64,000 bases of DNA from Planctomicrobium sp051466335 (lineage in GTDB: Bacteria; Planctomycetota; Planctomycetia; Planctomycetales; Planctomycetaceae), in assembly GCF_051466335.1 (NCBI RefSeq), contig NZ_CP195793.1:1984001-2048000 (forward strand). Direction: 5' to 3'. The translations under genes and the position numbers were made by a program. Below, piece by piece: positions 51,355-60,789 of this stretch; position 1 is the stretch's first letter, and every line of letters begins with the position of its first letter. The notes beneath the pieces are model-generated. The model searched no databases, had not been told where the DNA came from, and was given only the letters and a program-made list of their open reading frames with translations.

Positions 51355-52398
51355 CTACTTTGCAGCGCTCTGGCCGAAGTCGTTGACCGAGCTGCGCCAA
51401 ACAGAATGGATATGGTTGGCAATGTTTCCGGCTGGATCTGGCTGAACGTTGATCAGTTCCAGTGAGAATGTCGGACCTTGTACACGGAAGCAGTGTCCCA
51501 CTCCGGGTTCAGTTGCCCCCAGCCATGCAAAGTGAATGTTTTCAATTCCCGCTTCCTTGATCTCATCGAGTCGGGTTTTTGCAAAATCTTCATCAAGATG
51601 GCTGTTGTAAGTGGTCAGGATCGTCCAGAGAAGATCCTTCTGCTCGGCGGACAGTTCTGAAGCGGAGATTCCTTCTGGGGGATTCGAAACTGGAGGGACA
51701 GGATTTCCTGCATTGCGGTAGTCTCCAGGGGCCGTCTCTGCGATGACTGCCGTGGCTTTCTGTGAGGCGCTGAGTGAATTGACGAGTTCGAATGCAGATT
51801 GTTCTTCATTGGCGAGTGTGCGTGTGCCGACTTTCGGACCGCCCGGAATGTAAGTGATGACCGTCGCTGGGCAGGCACCCCAGAAACTAGGTGAATCTCC
51901 GACGACGACGTTGTTTTTGATGACCAGATTCTGAGAGAAATGGTGACCTTCAAAGCTCCAGCCCCATGTTGAGTCGTTCGCAGGTTCGCCGAAGATCGTG
52001 AGGAAGTAGCGTGCAGAGTCTCGGTACGGGGTTCCCTGTTTTTCGCGTTCGCCGATCAGAAGGTTGTGTTCGAGCGCCATGATTGTGACAGCTTTGTCGA
52101 AACCGTCATCGCTGAGTGCTGCGTCGAGTAGTTGATAACAGAGCACTTGTTGCTCTGAATTCATATCGCGGTATTGAATTCCCTTACGATGTTCCTTCGG
52201 AATGTTGTGCCAGTCTTGTCTGGCCGGGTCGTTGAAATCCAGAACGACCGCTTGCTTCTGTTCGGGAGTGAGTGTCGCGATGAACCGCTGAGCAACTTTT
52301 GTCATTGTTGCACCGGAGGAGAGTTTTTCCTCAGCAGCGATCACAGAAGAAGTTGCCAGTAAGCAGATGGCAAGCAGTGAAGAGGCGAGACTTTTCAT
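51355..52398 (-). CDS. DUF3500 domain exported protein
   Basis: A 347-residue protein with a signal peptide (about 1-22, ending VIAAEE). The body matches the DUF3500 layout: 'FIATLTPEQKQAVVLDFNDPARQDWHNIP', 'YFLTIFGEPANDSTWGWSFEGHH' and a late HFAWLGATEPGVGHCFR, all in outline. DUF3500 proteins are common in planctomycetes and other environmental bacteria. The function is unknown; conserved Trp, Gly and His residues suggest a catalytic pocket. The gene is monocistronic. Confidence 0.85.
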   Translation of the reverse strand: MKSLASSLLAICLLATSSVIAAEEKLSSGATMTKVAQRFIATLTPEQKQAVVLDFNDPARQDWHNIPKEHRKGIQYRDMNSEQQVLCYQLLDAALSDDGFDKAVTIMALEHNLLIGEREKQGTPYRDSARYFLTIFGEPANDSTWGWSFEGHHFSQNLVIKNNVVVGDSPSFWGACPATVITYIPGGPKVGTRTLANEEQSAFELVNSLSASQKATAVIAETAPGDYRNAGNPVPPVSNPPEGISASELSAEQKDLLWTILTTYNSHLDEDFAKTRLDEIKEAGIENIHFAWLGATEPGVGHCFRVQGPTFSLELINVQPDPAGNIANHIHSVWRSSVNDFGQSAAK

Positions 52399-52606
52399 GC
52401 GTGAGTATTCCTGGATTGAAATAGGGGAGAGGGGCAGCAGGACGAAATTGTAATCAAGTCAATTCCATCAAACATCAGCTACGCATTGTGAAAAGTGCCT
52501 AATTCACAAGTTCTTGCAGAAGTCCGAGCGAGGACGAAAGCGGGCAAGAACGCGTCAGTTGTCTGCGATTATTGCTGTGGAGAGTCAATCTCGCTGATGA
52601 TACTTT

Positions 52607-52888
52607 TTAGCGGGTCTTTTTCGTGATGAGAGAGCCGAATCCCGCCTTAGTGAGTTGTGTTTTGTTTCCGAAGATCCATTTGTCTACGGTTTTGCCGCAG
52701 TGTGGGCAATCAGGGTGGTAGCTGGACGGTTTGTTGTCGAATACGACTTCGGGGTCTGCCCAGATGGCTTCGCATTCATCACAGATCGCTGACCATTTTT
52801 CACAGTGGTTACACTTCGCAAAATGAACCACTCCCTGTTCGCAGATCGGGCAGTTTCCCATGTTGGGGCGTGACGCTGCTTTTTTCAT
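52607..52888 (-). CDS. Small zinc-ribbon protein
   Basis: A 93-residue protein with several CxxC pairs: CPIC, CNHC, CDEC and CPHC. Eight cysteines suggest two zinc-binding knuckles. No other domain and no TM segment are seen. The function is unknown. It lies 29 bases behind the OB-fold lipoprotein gene on the same strand, so it could be its operon partner. Confidence 0.65.
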   Translation of the reverse strand: MKKAASRPNMGNCPICEQGVVHFAKCNHCEKWSAICDECEAIWADPEVVFDNKPSSYHPDCPHCGKTVDKWIFGNKTQLTKAGFGSLITKKTR

Positions 52889-52917
52889 GTTCGTCGAAGA
52901 GCCTTAGGGTGAGTGTT

Positions 52918-53910
52918 CTATTTGGGAAACGCTGTGATGATTTCGGAAGTTCCGCGTCTAACGACGATGAAAATGGTCGTCAGAGGTGGGTTCTTTCTTC
53001 GTTTACCAGTCTCGCCTCCCAGGAAACCGACTCGTCGTCCCATTGGAACGGTGTAGGCATCGCGACCGCTTTCGGTATCGGGGGAGATTTTGTCTGATTG
53101 CACTTTTTTCCAGGCGAGGTCAACCCAGGCGAATGTCAGGTCTTCTCCACCATCGAACACTCCATGCGGTCCGGGGCGATCGGGGTCGTCCTCAGCATGA
53201 CGCAAGACGTGCTCTTTTCGTGTGTTTCCATCTGGATCAAGACCTTCGTAGCGGACCCCAGCAGGACTGACCCATTTGTTTTTTCCAGTTGACTTGAGCT
53301 CAACGGGTTCCGGGGAGCCTGCCACCAGCATTGGCGGGCCACGCGGCATCTCAAGCAGTTCGATTTCGTCGGGGGCCCGTACTTGAATCTGGAGTTTGTC
53401 CTGATGTCGATTCAACGTGCCTTGAACAGAAACGGATTTCCCTTGATAGAGCGTCTCTGGATCATTCGTCCAATTCTTTTTGACATCGTCTGACGAGACG
53501 AAAATTGAGAACTCACGATTTCCCTTGAAATCGATGAAACGGTGCCCAGAACTGGATTTTCCGACGCGAGTTACCTCGCCCGTCAGAATGATTTCCTGGC
53601 CTACACGCCCTCGAAGCTCCTGAATGTTGGAAGCTGCGACTGTCGGCAGAGCGGGAGCTTCGGCAAACACCACCTGCGTCGGCGTTCCACCGCGAGGTGA
53701 TAGCGTGGTCGAATTGGCTGTGGCGTCTTTGCGATCGCCGCGCAGCAGTTCCGGTGTGTCGGATTGCTCGGACCAGCGTGACTCCTGCGTGATTTGCTCA
53801 GGAATGGCCGGAAGGTCCATCCCGCAGCCGGCAATTAATCCGAGCAGACTGACGAGAATTGCCGCGACGAAAGTTTTGCCGCACTGAGTCGGAGAGAGAC
53901 TGGTTGACAT
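52918..53910 (-). CDS. Lipoprotein with OB-fold and conserved planctomycete C-terminal domain
   Basis: A 330-residue protein with a lipoprotein signal, IAGC with Cys29. At about 95-190 an OB-fold-like stretch is seen ('LRGRVGQEIILTGEVTRVG' then 'FIDFKGNREFSIFVSS'), as in nucleic-acid or ligand-binding OB folds. The C-terminal part (about 205-330) contains HVLRHAEDDP, then PHGVF, WVDLAW and 'GRRVGFLGG', and ends in 'IFIVVRRGTSEIITAFP'. I recall this end as a recurrent planctomycete protein module without function. ATG 53910 is used because it gives a proper signal peptide. Confidence 0.65.
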   Translation of the reverse strand: MSTSLSPTQCGKTFVAAILVSLLGLIAGCGMDLPAIPEQITQESRWSEQSDTPELLRGDRKDATANSTTLSPRGGTPTQVVFAEAPALPTVAASNIQELRGRVGQEIILTGEVTRVGKSSSGHRFIDFKGNREFSIFVSSDDVKKNWTNDPETLYQGKSVSVQGTLNRHQDKLQIQVRAPDEIELLEMPRGPPMLVAGSPEPVELKSTGKNKWVSPAGVRYEGLDPDGNTRKEHVLRHAEDDPDRPGPHGVFDGGEDLTFAWVDLAWKKVQSDKISPDTESGRDAYTVPMGRRVGFLGGETGKRRKNPPLTTIFIVVRRGTSEIITAFPK

Positions 53911-53969
53911 CAAAGAGCACTCGCTGACAAAAATCGGCGTCAATCATGCACACGGGTGAATGGAATTTA

Positions 53970-54236
53970 TTATGGGGCCGAGTCAACAGGCGAATCAACA
54001 GCTGATTGTGGAATTGCTGGTGAAGCAGGAACCTCCTTTTCGTCGACTTCGATGCCCTGTGGGTCTCCGGGAATGATCATTTCGTCCATTGAGACGACGT
54101 AGACGATCATCCCAAGAAGGGCGAGTACAGCTGTAATCGCCATGAAAAGCTGGCGAGTTCTTTGAGAAGCGGCAAACGCCACTTCAAACTCACCCTGCGA
54201 TCCTTTGTTCTGTTCAACCGATCGATTGTGGGCCAT
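53970..54236 (-). CDS. Small single-TM protein
   Basis: An 88-residue protein: a polar N-terminal part, one TM segment (about 32-50, AITAVLALLGMIVYVVS) and an acidic, Pro-rich tail (PASPAIPQSAVDSPVDSAP). The family is unknown. It precedes the OB-fold lipoprotein gene in the same direction, 59 bases away, so the three minus-strand genes may form one operon. Confidence 0.55.
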   Translation of the reverse strand: MAHNRSVEQNKGSQGEFEVAFAASQRTRQLFMAITAVLALLGMIVYVVSMDEMIIPGDPQGIEVDEKEVPASPAIPQSAVDSPVDSAP

Positions 54237-54667
54237 TGCGATCCAATTTTTTGTCAGGGGCTGCCACTTTTTCAGTCGAAGTGTAATCCAAGATTCAATC
54301 GAGTTTCCATTTCAAGCCGCTAAATGGACTTGAAACATTGTCTTGTTTATCAAGGACTTTTCGTGCAGCTGATCACGTAAGTCAATTTGTATAATCGGGT
54401 TGTGTGTGGAACGACTGCCAGAAGCTGCGTGGGATGCGGTGCGAAATGAATTTCTTTCAGTCACCTGTATTTTCGCCAGTTCAGTGATGACCTATGCGTG
54501 AAGTTCTGCAGAGTATTTGTCAGAATAAACGGTTGTGGATGAACCTGTGTGGTTGTTGGTCAACAGCATTTGCTGATAGCCAGTACCGTTGGACCTGAAT
54601 TCTGAAAAGTTGCTCAATCGCAATTTTGGTTCAGTGTTCATTATTACCAGCGAAGGAAAACAGAGCG
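54237..54667. other. Divergent region before the oxidoreductase gene
   Basis: About 430 bases without a supported gene, moderately AT-rich. It should carry promoters for the flanking minus- and plus-strand genes. GCGAAGGAAAA about ten bases before ATG 54668 contains the ribosome binding site. No repeat was seen. Confidence 0.45.
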
Positions 54668-55987
54668 ATGACAAATCCGAATCGGCGTGACTTCTTAAAA
54701 ACAGCATCGATTGCGGCAACTGTGGGAGGAACGTTGTTTCACAGCGTTTCAAACCGTGCCTACGCAGATGGCGACGATACGATCAAAATCGGATTGGTCG
54801 GTTGCGGTGGCCGAGGATCAGGCGCTGCTGCTCAGGCATTGCAAACTTCAGGAAAGACAAAGCTGATTGCAATGGGCGACATGTTCAAGGATCACCTTGA
54901 CAATTCATTGCGCCAAATTCAGGCAGAAGTTTCCGGCAAGCCTGACGTGGAAATTGACGTTGAAGAGGCGCGAAAGTTCGTCGGCTTTGACGCATACAAG
55001 CAAGTCATCGACGCTGGCGTTGACGTTGTGATTCTCGCCACTCCACCGGGTTTCCGCCCGATGCAACTTGCTTACGCCGTTGAGCAGGGCAAACACGTAT
55101 TCATGGAGAAGCCCGTCGCAACGGATGCTCCCGGAGTTCGCAGCGTCCTCGAGTCAGCACGCATTGCCAAGGAAAAGGGACTCAAGATCGGTGTTGGACT
55201 CCAGCGCCATCACGAGAAGAGCTACATCGAAACAATCAAGCGAATTCACGATGGTGAATTCGGTGACGTCCGTGCTTTGCGCGTTTACTGGAACAACCCA
55301 GGAGTCTGGGACCCACGTGCCACACGTGATCAGTGCAAGAACGAGATGGAGTACCAACTGCGCAACTGGTACTACTACAACTGGCTGTGCGGCGACCACA
55401 TTTGCGAGCAGCACATCCACAATCTGGACGTTGGGAACTGGGTCATGAAGGGCTACCCAGTCAAGGCCAACGGAATGGGTGGTCGACAGGTTCGCGTCGA
55501 TCCGAAGTACGGCGAAATCTACGATCATCACGCTGTCGAGTTCACATACGAAGACGGAACCGTGATGATGAGCCAGTGCCGCCATATTCCAAACTGCTGG
55601 AATGATGTCTCCGAGCATGTTCACACAACCAAGGGAATCATCAATCCAGGTTCCGGTGTTGAGCGTCTGTTTGACGGCTCAAAGGGTGAACGGTTCCGCG
55701 GACAGAATCCAAACCCATACCAAGTTGAGCACGATGATCTCTTCGCAGCGATTCGCAACGGCGAAGAATACAGTGAAGCTGAAAATGGTGCGATGAGCAC
55801 AATGACTTCAATTCTCGGACGGATGTGTACCTACTCCGGTAAGGTCATCAGCATGGAAGACGCCTTGAACAAAGGTCTCAGCATCATGCCGACAGAATTC
55901 GGAATGGATGCGACACCACCAACACTGCCAGATGAGCACGGAGCTTATCCGATCCCAACTCCTGGTGTGACCGTGGTTCTTGGCTAA
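54668..55987 (+). CDS. Tat-exported Gfo/Idh/MocA family oxidoreductase
   Basis: A 439-residue NAD(P)-dependent oxidoreductase. A twin-arginine signal NRRDFLKTASIAATVGG opens it. The Rossmann motif IGLVGCGGRGSGAA follows at about 40-53, and the EKPVATD motif at about 143-149, where the Lys is catalytic. The family reduces or oxidises sugars, inositol and related compounds. Exported versions are very common in planctomycetes and may work on polysaccharide-derived substrates. ATG 54668 is decided by the Tat signal. A strong terminator follows. Confidence 0.92.
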   Translation: MTNPNRRDFLKTASIAATVGGTLFHSVSNRAYADGDDTIKIGLVGCGGRGSGAAAQALQTSGKTKLIAMGDMFKDHLDNSLRQIQAEVSGKPDVEIDVEEARKFVGFDAYKQVIDAGVDVVILATPPGFRPMQLAYAVEQGKHVFMEKPVATDAPGVRSVLESARIAKEKGLKIGVGLQRHHEKSYIETIKRIHDGEFGDVRALRVYWNNPGVWDPRATRDQCKNEMEYQLRNWYYYNWLCGDHICEQHIHNLDVGNWVMKGYPVKANGMGGRQVRVDPKYGEIYDHHAVEFTYEDGTVMMSQCRHIPNCWNDVSEHVHTTKGIINPGSGVERLFDGSKGERFRGQNPNPYQVEHDDLFAAIRNGEEYSEAENGAMSTMTSILGRMCTYSGKVISMEDALNKGLSIMPTEFGMDATPPTLPDEHGAYPIPTPGVTVVLG

Positions 55988-56015
55988 ACCCGATAAGACA
56001 AATTGAGTTTCAATC

Positions 56016-56051
56016 GAATCGCCGTACAGCCATCTGTGCGGCGATTCTTTT
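56016..56051 (+). terminator. Terminator of the oxidoreductase gene
   Basis: A 14-bp stem, GAATCGCCGTACAG / CTGTGCGGCGATTC (one G-U), loop CCAT, followed by TTTTCT. It separates the oxidoreductase from the lactonase gene. Confidence 0.9.
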
Positions 56052-56085
56052 CTGTGGATCTGATTCTATGTTGAAAGGGCTCTCA

Positions 56086-57255
56086 ATGCGATTTGTGACT
56101 CTCTTCGGGATGGGCGCGCTCGTCGCCACTCTCGGGCTGTTTTCTGTTTCCACCGTTTCCGCAGATTCTCCTCGACCGAAAACGATTCGGGTCTATACCG
56201 GGACATACACCAACGAAACCAGCGAAGGGGTTTATCTCTTCGAGATGGATCCCGTCACCTGGAAGGCAACAGAGCCAAAGCTGGTGGCGAAAATCGAGAA
56301 TCCGACCTACATGCAGTTCGATCCGAAATTCGAACACCTGTATGTTGTGAGTGAGGTCTCGGTCCCTTCAAAGATCAAAGGGAATAAAGACACAGGGTTC
56401 ATCTCTGCTTACAAAGTGGATGCAGCGACTGGAAGCCTCACTTTGTTGAACACGGTGGAGTCGCACGGAGGACTTCCTTGTTACACCGAAGTCGACAAGG
56501 CGGACAGGTACTTGTTGATTGCGAATTACTTTGGTGGAAACGTTGCCAGCTATCCAATTCAGGCAGATGGCTCGCTGGGGGATGCCATCTGCGTTGTGGA
56601 CCATGTGAGTGACAACAATGAGAAGAGGGAAGCACGTGGCCATTCAATCGTGTTCTCGCCTGATGAGCGTTTCGTCGTTGCGGCGGATGCGGGGATCAAC
56701 GAATTGAAGATCTACAATTTTGATCACTCGACCGGAAAGTTGACGCCTCACTCGACTCCATCGCATTTCACTGGCGTAGACACTGCTCCACGTCACTTCA
56801 AGTTTCATCCGAACGGGAAGTGGGCGTACAACAACAATGAGCAGAACTTCACAGCAATGGCTCATCACTTCGACGCTGAGAAGGGTACACTGAAAACATT
56901 GCAGACCATCACGACGCTGCCAGAAGGTGTTCCGCACGAAGGAAGCACCGCTGAGTGTTTGCTGCACCCAAATGGAAAGTTCTTGTACGTTTCGAATCGC
57001 GGGCCAAACAGCATTGCTGTCTATCAGATTCAGAATGATGGAACGTTGAAGTTCACAGGTGCCATCGACACGCTGGGTAAGATTCCTCGCAACTTCCGCT
57101 TCGACAACACCGGACACATCATGTTGGTGGAGAATCAGGACAGTGGCACAATCGTTCTGTTCAACGTCGATCAGAACACTGGTTCACTGACTGCAACAGA
57201 GAATGTTGTAAAAATTTCACGTCCAGTATGCATCAAGATGGTGGACGTTTACTAA
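56086..57255 (+). CDS. Exported lactonase family (6-phosphogluconolactonase-like) protein
   Basis: A 389-residue seven-bladed propeller of the lactonase family (YbhE-like). The signal peptide MRFVTLFGMGALVATLGLFS... covers about 1-26. Mature features are 'YTGTYTNETSEGVYLFEMD' at the start, 'HPNGKFLYVSNRGPNSIAVY' and 'IPRNFRFDNTGHIMLVENQDSGTIVLF' near the end, all in outline. Such proteins hydrolyse sugar lactones; export points to an extracellular or periplasmic substrate. It may act after the neighbouring oxidoreductase. AAGGG lies seven bases before ATG 56086, so this start is preferred to ATG 56068. Confidence 0.85.
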   Translation: MRFVTLFGMGALVATLGLFSVSTVSADSPRPKTIRVYTGTYTNETSEGVYLFEMDPVTWKATEPKLVAKIENPTYMQFDPKFEHLYVVSEVSVPSKIKGNKDTGFISAYKVDAATGSLTLLNTVESHGGLPCYTEVDKADRYLLIANYFGGNVASYPIQADGSLGDAICVVDHVSDNNEKREARGHSIVFSPDERFVVAADAGINELKIYNFDHSTGKLTPHSTPSHFTGVDTAPRHFKFHPNGKWAYNNNEQNFTAMAHHFDAEKGTLKTLQTITTLPEGVPHEGSTAECLLHPNGKFLYVSNRGPNSIAVYQIQNDGTLKFTGAIDTLGKIPRNFRFDNTGHIMLVENQDSGTIVLFNVDQNTGSLTATENVVKISRPVCIKMVDVY

Positions 57256-57268
57256 AGCGGACGTTACG

Positions 57269-58204
57269 TTATGCCTCACCCGCGAGTGATCGCAGGAGAG
57301 CCTGACTTCGGTCAGGAAAGTCAGTGAATAGACCATCGATTCCAGCCTGCATCAGTCGTTGGTGCAGGTCTTCGAAACTGCTGAATTCGGCCTGGGGCGC
57401 ATCAGCGCGACATGTCCATGGATGGACGACCAGCCCGGCAGTGTGTGCGGTGTGAACGAACTTGTTTTGTTCCCCGCGCTGAAATATGCCGCTGATCGAC
57501 GGACCGATCCCGTCGGCATATTTCGCGATGGTCTTGAATGTCGAAGCGAGTGTGGAATCGGTCAGGCTCGCCGCGAGACATTCCTCAGCTTCCATCAGCT
57601 TGATGAGCTTCAATCGCGTGCCGAGTTCATTTCTCAGTCGGCGAAGTTCATTGCCATCAAAACATTGAACGTAGCATGTCGAGTCTCTTTCGGTGTAGCC
57701 ATGTCGAGTCAGTACCTGTAGCACAACCGACGTGATGTCTTTTCCTTCAGCGTGATGAAATGCCGGTTGTTTGATCTCCGGGTATATGCCTGCTTCTCTT
57801 CCTGTGCTGGTATTCATTCCTCGAATGAAATTGAGTTCTTCTTCAAGCGTCGGAATCGTGAATCGTCCAACGTGTGCCGGGAACCGCTTTGGGAAGACAG
57901 CGACTCCTGTCTGGTGATCGAACCGTTCTGATGCAGTGAGTTGCCTGACTTCTGCGAGAGAGAAGTCGATGGCGTAGAACCGTCCATCTGCGCGTGCTCG
58001 ACCAGGAAACTTCGTGGCGACGTCTGAAACGGTGTCGAGATGAATGTCATGGAGAACAATCGGGATGTCATCCTGAGTCAGAACAACGTCCTGCTCCAAA
58101 AAATCAGCTCCCATTGCGTGGGCCATGGCTTTGGCTTCGAGAGTGTGCTCCGGGAGATATCCTGACGCTCCGCGATGGGCGATGGTGATGGGGTGTCTTG
58201 GCAA
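57269..58204 (-). CDS. glpQ: Glycerophosphodiester phosphodiesterase
   Basis: A 311-residue GDPD-family enzyme that hydrolyses glycerophosphodiesters to glycerol 3-phosphate and an alcohol. HRGASGYLPEHT (10-21) holds the catalytic His10 and Arg11; Glu37 and Asp39 bind metal; His52 in VLHDIHLD is the second catalytic His. The layout matches GlpQ-type, with 'TYxEIK' replaced by GIYPEIKQP. The start is a TTG at 58204 with GAGG six bases upstream. There is no signal peptide, so it is probably cytoplasmic. It converges on the lactonase gene with a 13-base gap. Confidence 0.9.
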   Translation of the reverse strand: MPRHPITIAHRGASGYLPEHTLEAKAMAHAMGADFLEQDVVLTQDDIPIVLHDIHLDTVSDVATKFPGRARADGRFYAIDFSLAEVRQLTASERFDHQTGVAVFPKRFPAHVGRFTIPTLEEELNFIRGMNTSTGREAGIYPEIKQPAFHHAEGKDITSVVLQVLTRHGYTERDSTCYVQCFDGNELRRLRNELGTRLKLIKLMEAEECLAASLTDSTLASTFKTIAKYADGIGPSISGIFQRGEQNKFVHTAHTAGLVVHPWTCRADAPQAEFSSFEDLHQRLMQAGIDGLFTDFPDRSQALLRSLAGEA

Positions 58205-58350
58205 ATTGGCCTCAGTTGTCGAGATGAAATGTCGAAGTCAAAACGTTGCTACTGAATCATTGCTCGTTGGGATTGTGGACCGTTGCTCAAGATTGGCATA
58301 GAGGAAATTCGGCGATTGACGACTGAAGTGTGAGTCATGTCTGGAGAAAC

Positions 58351-58382
58351 GAAAACTGGCAGGCCGAAGTCGACCTGCCAGT
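58351..58382 (-). terminator. Terminator of the host-attachment-family gene
   Basis: Stem ACTGGCAGG / CCTGCCAGT. On the minus strand it is followed by TTTTCGTTT. It lies about 50 bases behind the minus-strand gene ending at 58429. Confidence 0.85.
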
Positions 58383-58428
58383 GGTGAGAGAATAAGTTGT
58401 CATCGCAGTGAGAATGATACAGCCTCAA

Positions 58429-58926
58429 CTAACTGGCTGCAGCGAGCGCCTCCGTTTGCTGTGTGAGTGCATCCTCAAGGTGTGAGGAGATTTCTTTGAC
58501 GGTGGCGTCCGTGAGGCCTTTGCAGATTTCCAGAACAACTTTCTTCGACAGGGGAGCGGAGAGCTGGTCTCGCAAAACTCCCAGCATGAGTGCAGGGGCG
58601 ATGATGATGAGTCGACCGAACTGGTTCGTCATCCTTCCTTGTTCAAGTCTGTTGACGATCTCGATAGAAAAGTTCTTCGCAGTATGGTGTCGGAAGTCGG
58701 TGTGAAGTTCGTGTTCTGCATGGTCTACAGAGGAGCCCATCATACGACTGATCCGGTTTGATGATACCTCACTATTTCCGTTCATTTCGTCTGCATACTT
58801 TAGTGAGAATACTTTGGACAACGGTTGTAGATCTGGCCAGTTCGCTTGGTAAACGGTCGCTTTGGATCGATCTGCAATCAGAACCCAAGTGTTCTCAACA
58901 ACCCGTGCCTCACGTCGGTAGCTCAT
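58429..58926 (-). CDS. Host attachment protein family (baeRF-like) protein
   Basis: A 165-residue protein of the host-attachment (AtsA) family, related to the bacterial baeRF release-factor-like fold. 'TWVLIADRSKATVYQ' begins it, HTAKNFSIEIVNRLEQG and 'LIIIAPALMLGVLRDQL' follow, which is typical. The cellular role is not settled; plant-associated bacteria need it for attachment in some cases. AAGGAAAG lies five bases before ATG 58926, which rules against longer forms to 59067. Confidence 0.85.
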   Translation of the reverse strand: MSYRREARVVENTWVLIADRSKATVYQANWPDLQPLSKVFSLKYADEMNGNSEVSSNRISRMMGSSVDHAEHELHTDFRHHTAKNFSIEIVNRLEQGRMTNQFGRLIIIAPALMLGVLRDQLSAPLSKKVVLEICKGLTDATVKEISSHLEDALTQQTEALAAAS

Positions 58927-59068
58927 AGTCTTTCCTTGCATTGAGGAACTGTTTACTACTGGAATTCTACACCGGAACACGTGTCGAGAAGAGACTTTGA
59001 TTTCATTATTTTCGAAACGTGTTTCTGATGATTTTTTGACACTTGACCACTGTCGCTGGTTCGCCAAA

Positions 59069-59103
59069 GAAAAACGGCTCGACCATTTCAGGTCGAGCCG
59101 TTG
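59069..59103 (-). terminator. Terminator of mdh
   Basis: Stem AACGGCTCGACC / GGTCGAGCCGTT. On the minus strand it is followed by TTTC. It lies 25 bases behind the mdh stop codon. Confidence 0.85.
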
Positions 59104-59127
59104 AGACTTTCGGTTGTTGCGAAAATG

Positions 59128-60117
59128 CTACTGGAGCAAGTCCTTGACTGTCTCTCTTTCGCTGCGCAATTCGTCCAGTGTAATCTGGATTTTCGACTGT
59201 GCGAATTCGTTGTTCTCAAGTCCTTTGACGATGCTGACCGTTTTGCCGTCGCTTGTAAGAGGGAAGCCGAAGATGAGCCCCTCATCGATGCCATAGCTAC
59301 CATCGCTACAGATCGCAGCGCTGAAGCAGTCGCCAGCTGCAGTTGGGCGAACAATACTGGTCAGCGTGTCGATGATCGCGTTCGCGGCACTGGCTGCGCT
59401 ACTTGCACCACGTGCTTCGATGACCGCTGCTCCTCGCTTTTGGACGATGGGGACAAACTCATTGTGCAACCAGGCATCGTCTTTAATCGCTTCAGCAGCA
59501 GGTTGGCCATTGATGGTCGCGTGCTGGAAGTCCGGGTACTGTGTCGCGGAGTGGTTACCCCAGATTCCAACATGTTTCACATCACGCACTGCAACACCAG
59601 CCTTCATCGCGAGCTGTGATTTCGCTCGGTTCTCGTCGAGCATGGTCATTGCAAACCAGCGGTCACGTGGAACGCTCGGAGCATTGTTCATGGCGATCAG
59701 GCAGTTTGTGTTGCATGGGTTTCCGACAACCAGAACGCGAACGTCTTTTGCAGCTGTCGCGGCAATCGCTTTTCCGGTGTTGGTGAAGATTGGTCCGTTG
59801 ATGCGGATGAGGTCACCACGTTCCATGCCTGCTTTACGAGGAATGCTTCCTACGCACAGGACCCAGTTGCAATCCCGGAACGCTTCTTCCAGGTTGTTGC
59901 TGTCGCAAAGTGTGACTCCTTCGAGCGTCGGAAATGCACAGTCCTGCAGTTCCATCTGAACGCCAGTCAGGGCCTTCATCACTGGAGTGACTTCGATGAG
60001 GTTCAGGTGGACAGGTTGATCTGGTCCAAACACTTCACCGCTGGCGATACGAAAAGCCAATGCGTATCCAATGTTGCCTGCCGCCCCTGTAATTGCCACT
60101 CGAATCGGTTGAGCCAT
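59128..60117 (-). CDS. mdh: Malate dehydrogenase
   Basis: A 329-residue NAD-dependent malate dehydrogenase of the TCA cycle, of the cytosolic / type 2 class. The Rossmann motif is GAAGNIGYAL (11-20). Substrate-binding segments are 'GSIPRKAGMERGDLI' and 'VGNPCNTNCLIAM'. The catalytic His is in WGNHSATQYPDF near residue 190. The length is normal. TAAGG lies about nine bases before the ATG. The gene is monocistronic with its own terminator. Confidence 0.96.
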   Translation of the reverse strand: MAQPIRVAITGAAGNIGYALAFRIASGEVFGPDQPVHLNLIEVTPVMKALTGVQMELQDCAFPTLEGVTLCDSNNLEEAFRDCNWVLCVGSIPRKAGMERGDLIRINGPIFTNTGKAIAATAAKDVRVLVVGNPCNTNCLIAMNNAPSVPRDRWFAMTMLDENRAKSQLAMKAGVAVRDVKHVGIWGNHSATQYPDFQHATINGQPAAEAIKDDAWLHNEFVPIVQKRGAAVIEARGASSAASAANAIIDTLTSIVRPTAAGDCFSAAICSDGSYGIDEGLIFGFPLTSDGKTVSIVKGLENNEFAQSKIQITLDELRSERETVKDLLQ

Positions 60118-60291
60118 CGCTGCGCCTTACTGACTGAAAATCTGAAAAAACAGTTCCAGCGGACAGTTTTAGCATAGTCAGGAAAGCAGGGCGAGTGGAC
60201 GGACCCCGAAACGAATCGCCCGGCTGGATGGCGGCACCGATATTTCACTCAAAATCGAAATTTCAGGGAATTGAATTGCACCGCATTGAGG

Positions 60292-60789
60292 TTAGTCTCC
60301 GGAAGGCCCATACATGCCCGGGACAGGGAGATCGTTTAACCGCAGGTAGGAGCAGAGCATCGCTCGGTGGTGAATTGTATGGTTCATGACATATGTCCGT
60401 ATGACTTCGTGCTTGGGAAGCGTGAAGTACGGATTTCCGCCTGCCAGTAGCGACCACTGTGCTTCGAGTTTCGACTCGTCGGTCGACTGAAGGGCGTTTC
60501 GCCCCTGAGCGACCGCCTGATCAAATTTCTGCAATGCCTCGTCTCGCGAAGTGAAAATGTGTGTCTCGTATGGCTCGCCACCGGCGGGAGCAATGTCCCA
60601 GGAATCGCTCTCAATAATTCCGGGGATCCATTCAACGATTTCAACGAGGTGTGAAACGTTCCAGCCGATGGTGTTCGACTTCGGGTGTGACTTCCAATTG
60701 AATTTGTCGTCAGGAACCGCTTCAAGTGCGCGGCGCGTGTTCGCGGTCTCTGATTCGAATTCCGAGAGGAGCTGTTTTAGTGCGCTCAT
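60292..60789 (-). CDS. DinB family protein
   Basis: A 165-residue four-helix-bundle protein of the DinB/YfiT-like superfamily. The metal-binding triad is His in NVSHLVE and the two His of NHTIHHRAML near residue 143-147. Family members use small thiols such as bacillithiol or mycothiol, or act as unknown hydrolases. GGAG before ATG 60789 decides the start; the frame continues to 60834. Function not assigned further. Confidence 0.85.
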   Translation of the reverse strand: MSALKQLLSEFESETANTRRALEAVPDDKFNWKSHPKSNTIGWNVSHLVEIVEWIPGIIESDSWDIAPAGGEPYETHIFTSRDEALQKFDQAVAQGRNALQSTDESKLEAQWSLLAGGNPYFTLPKHEVIRTYVMNHTIHHRAMLCSYLRLNDLPVPGMYGPSGD

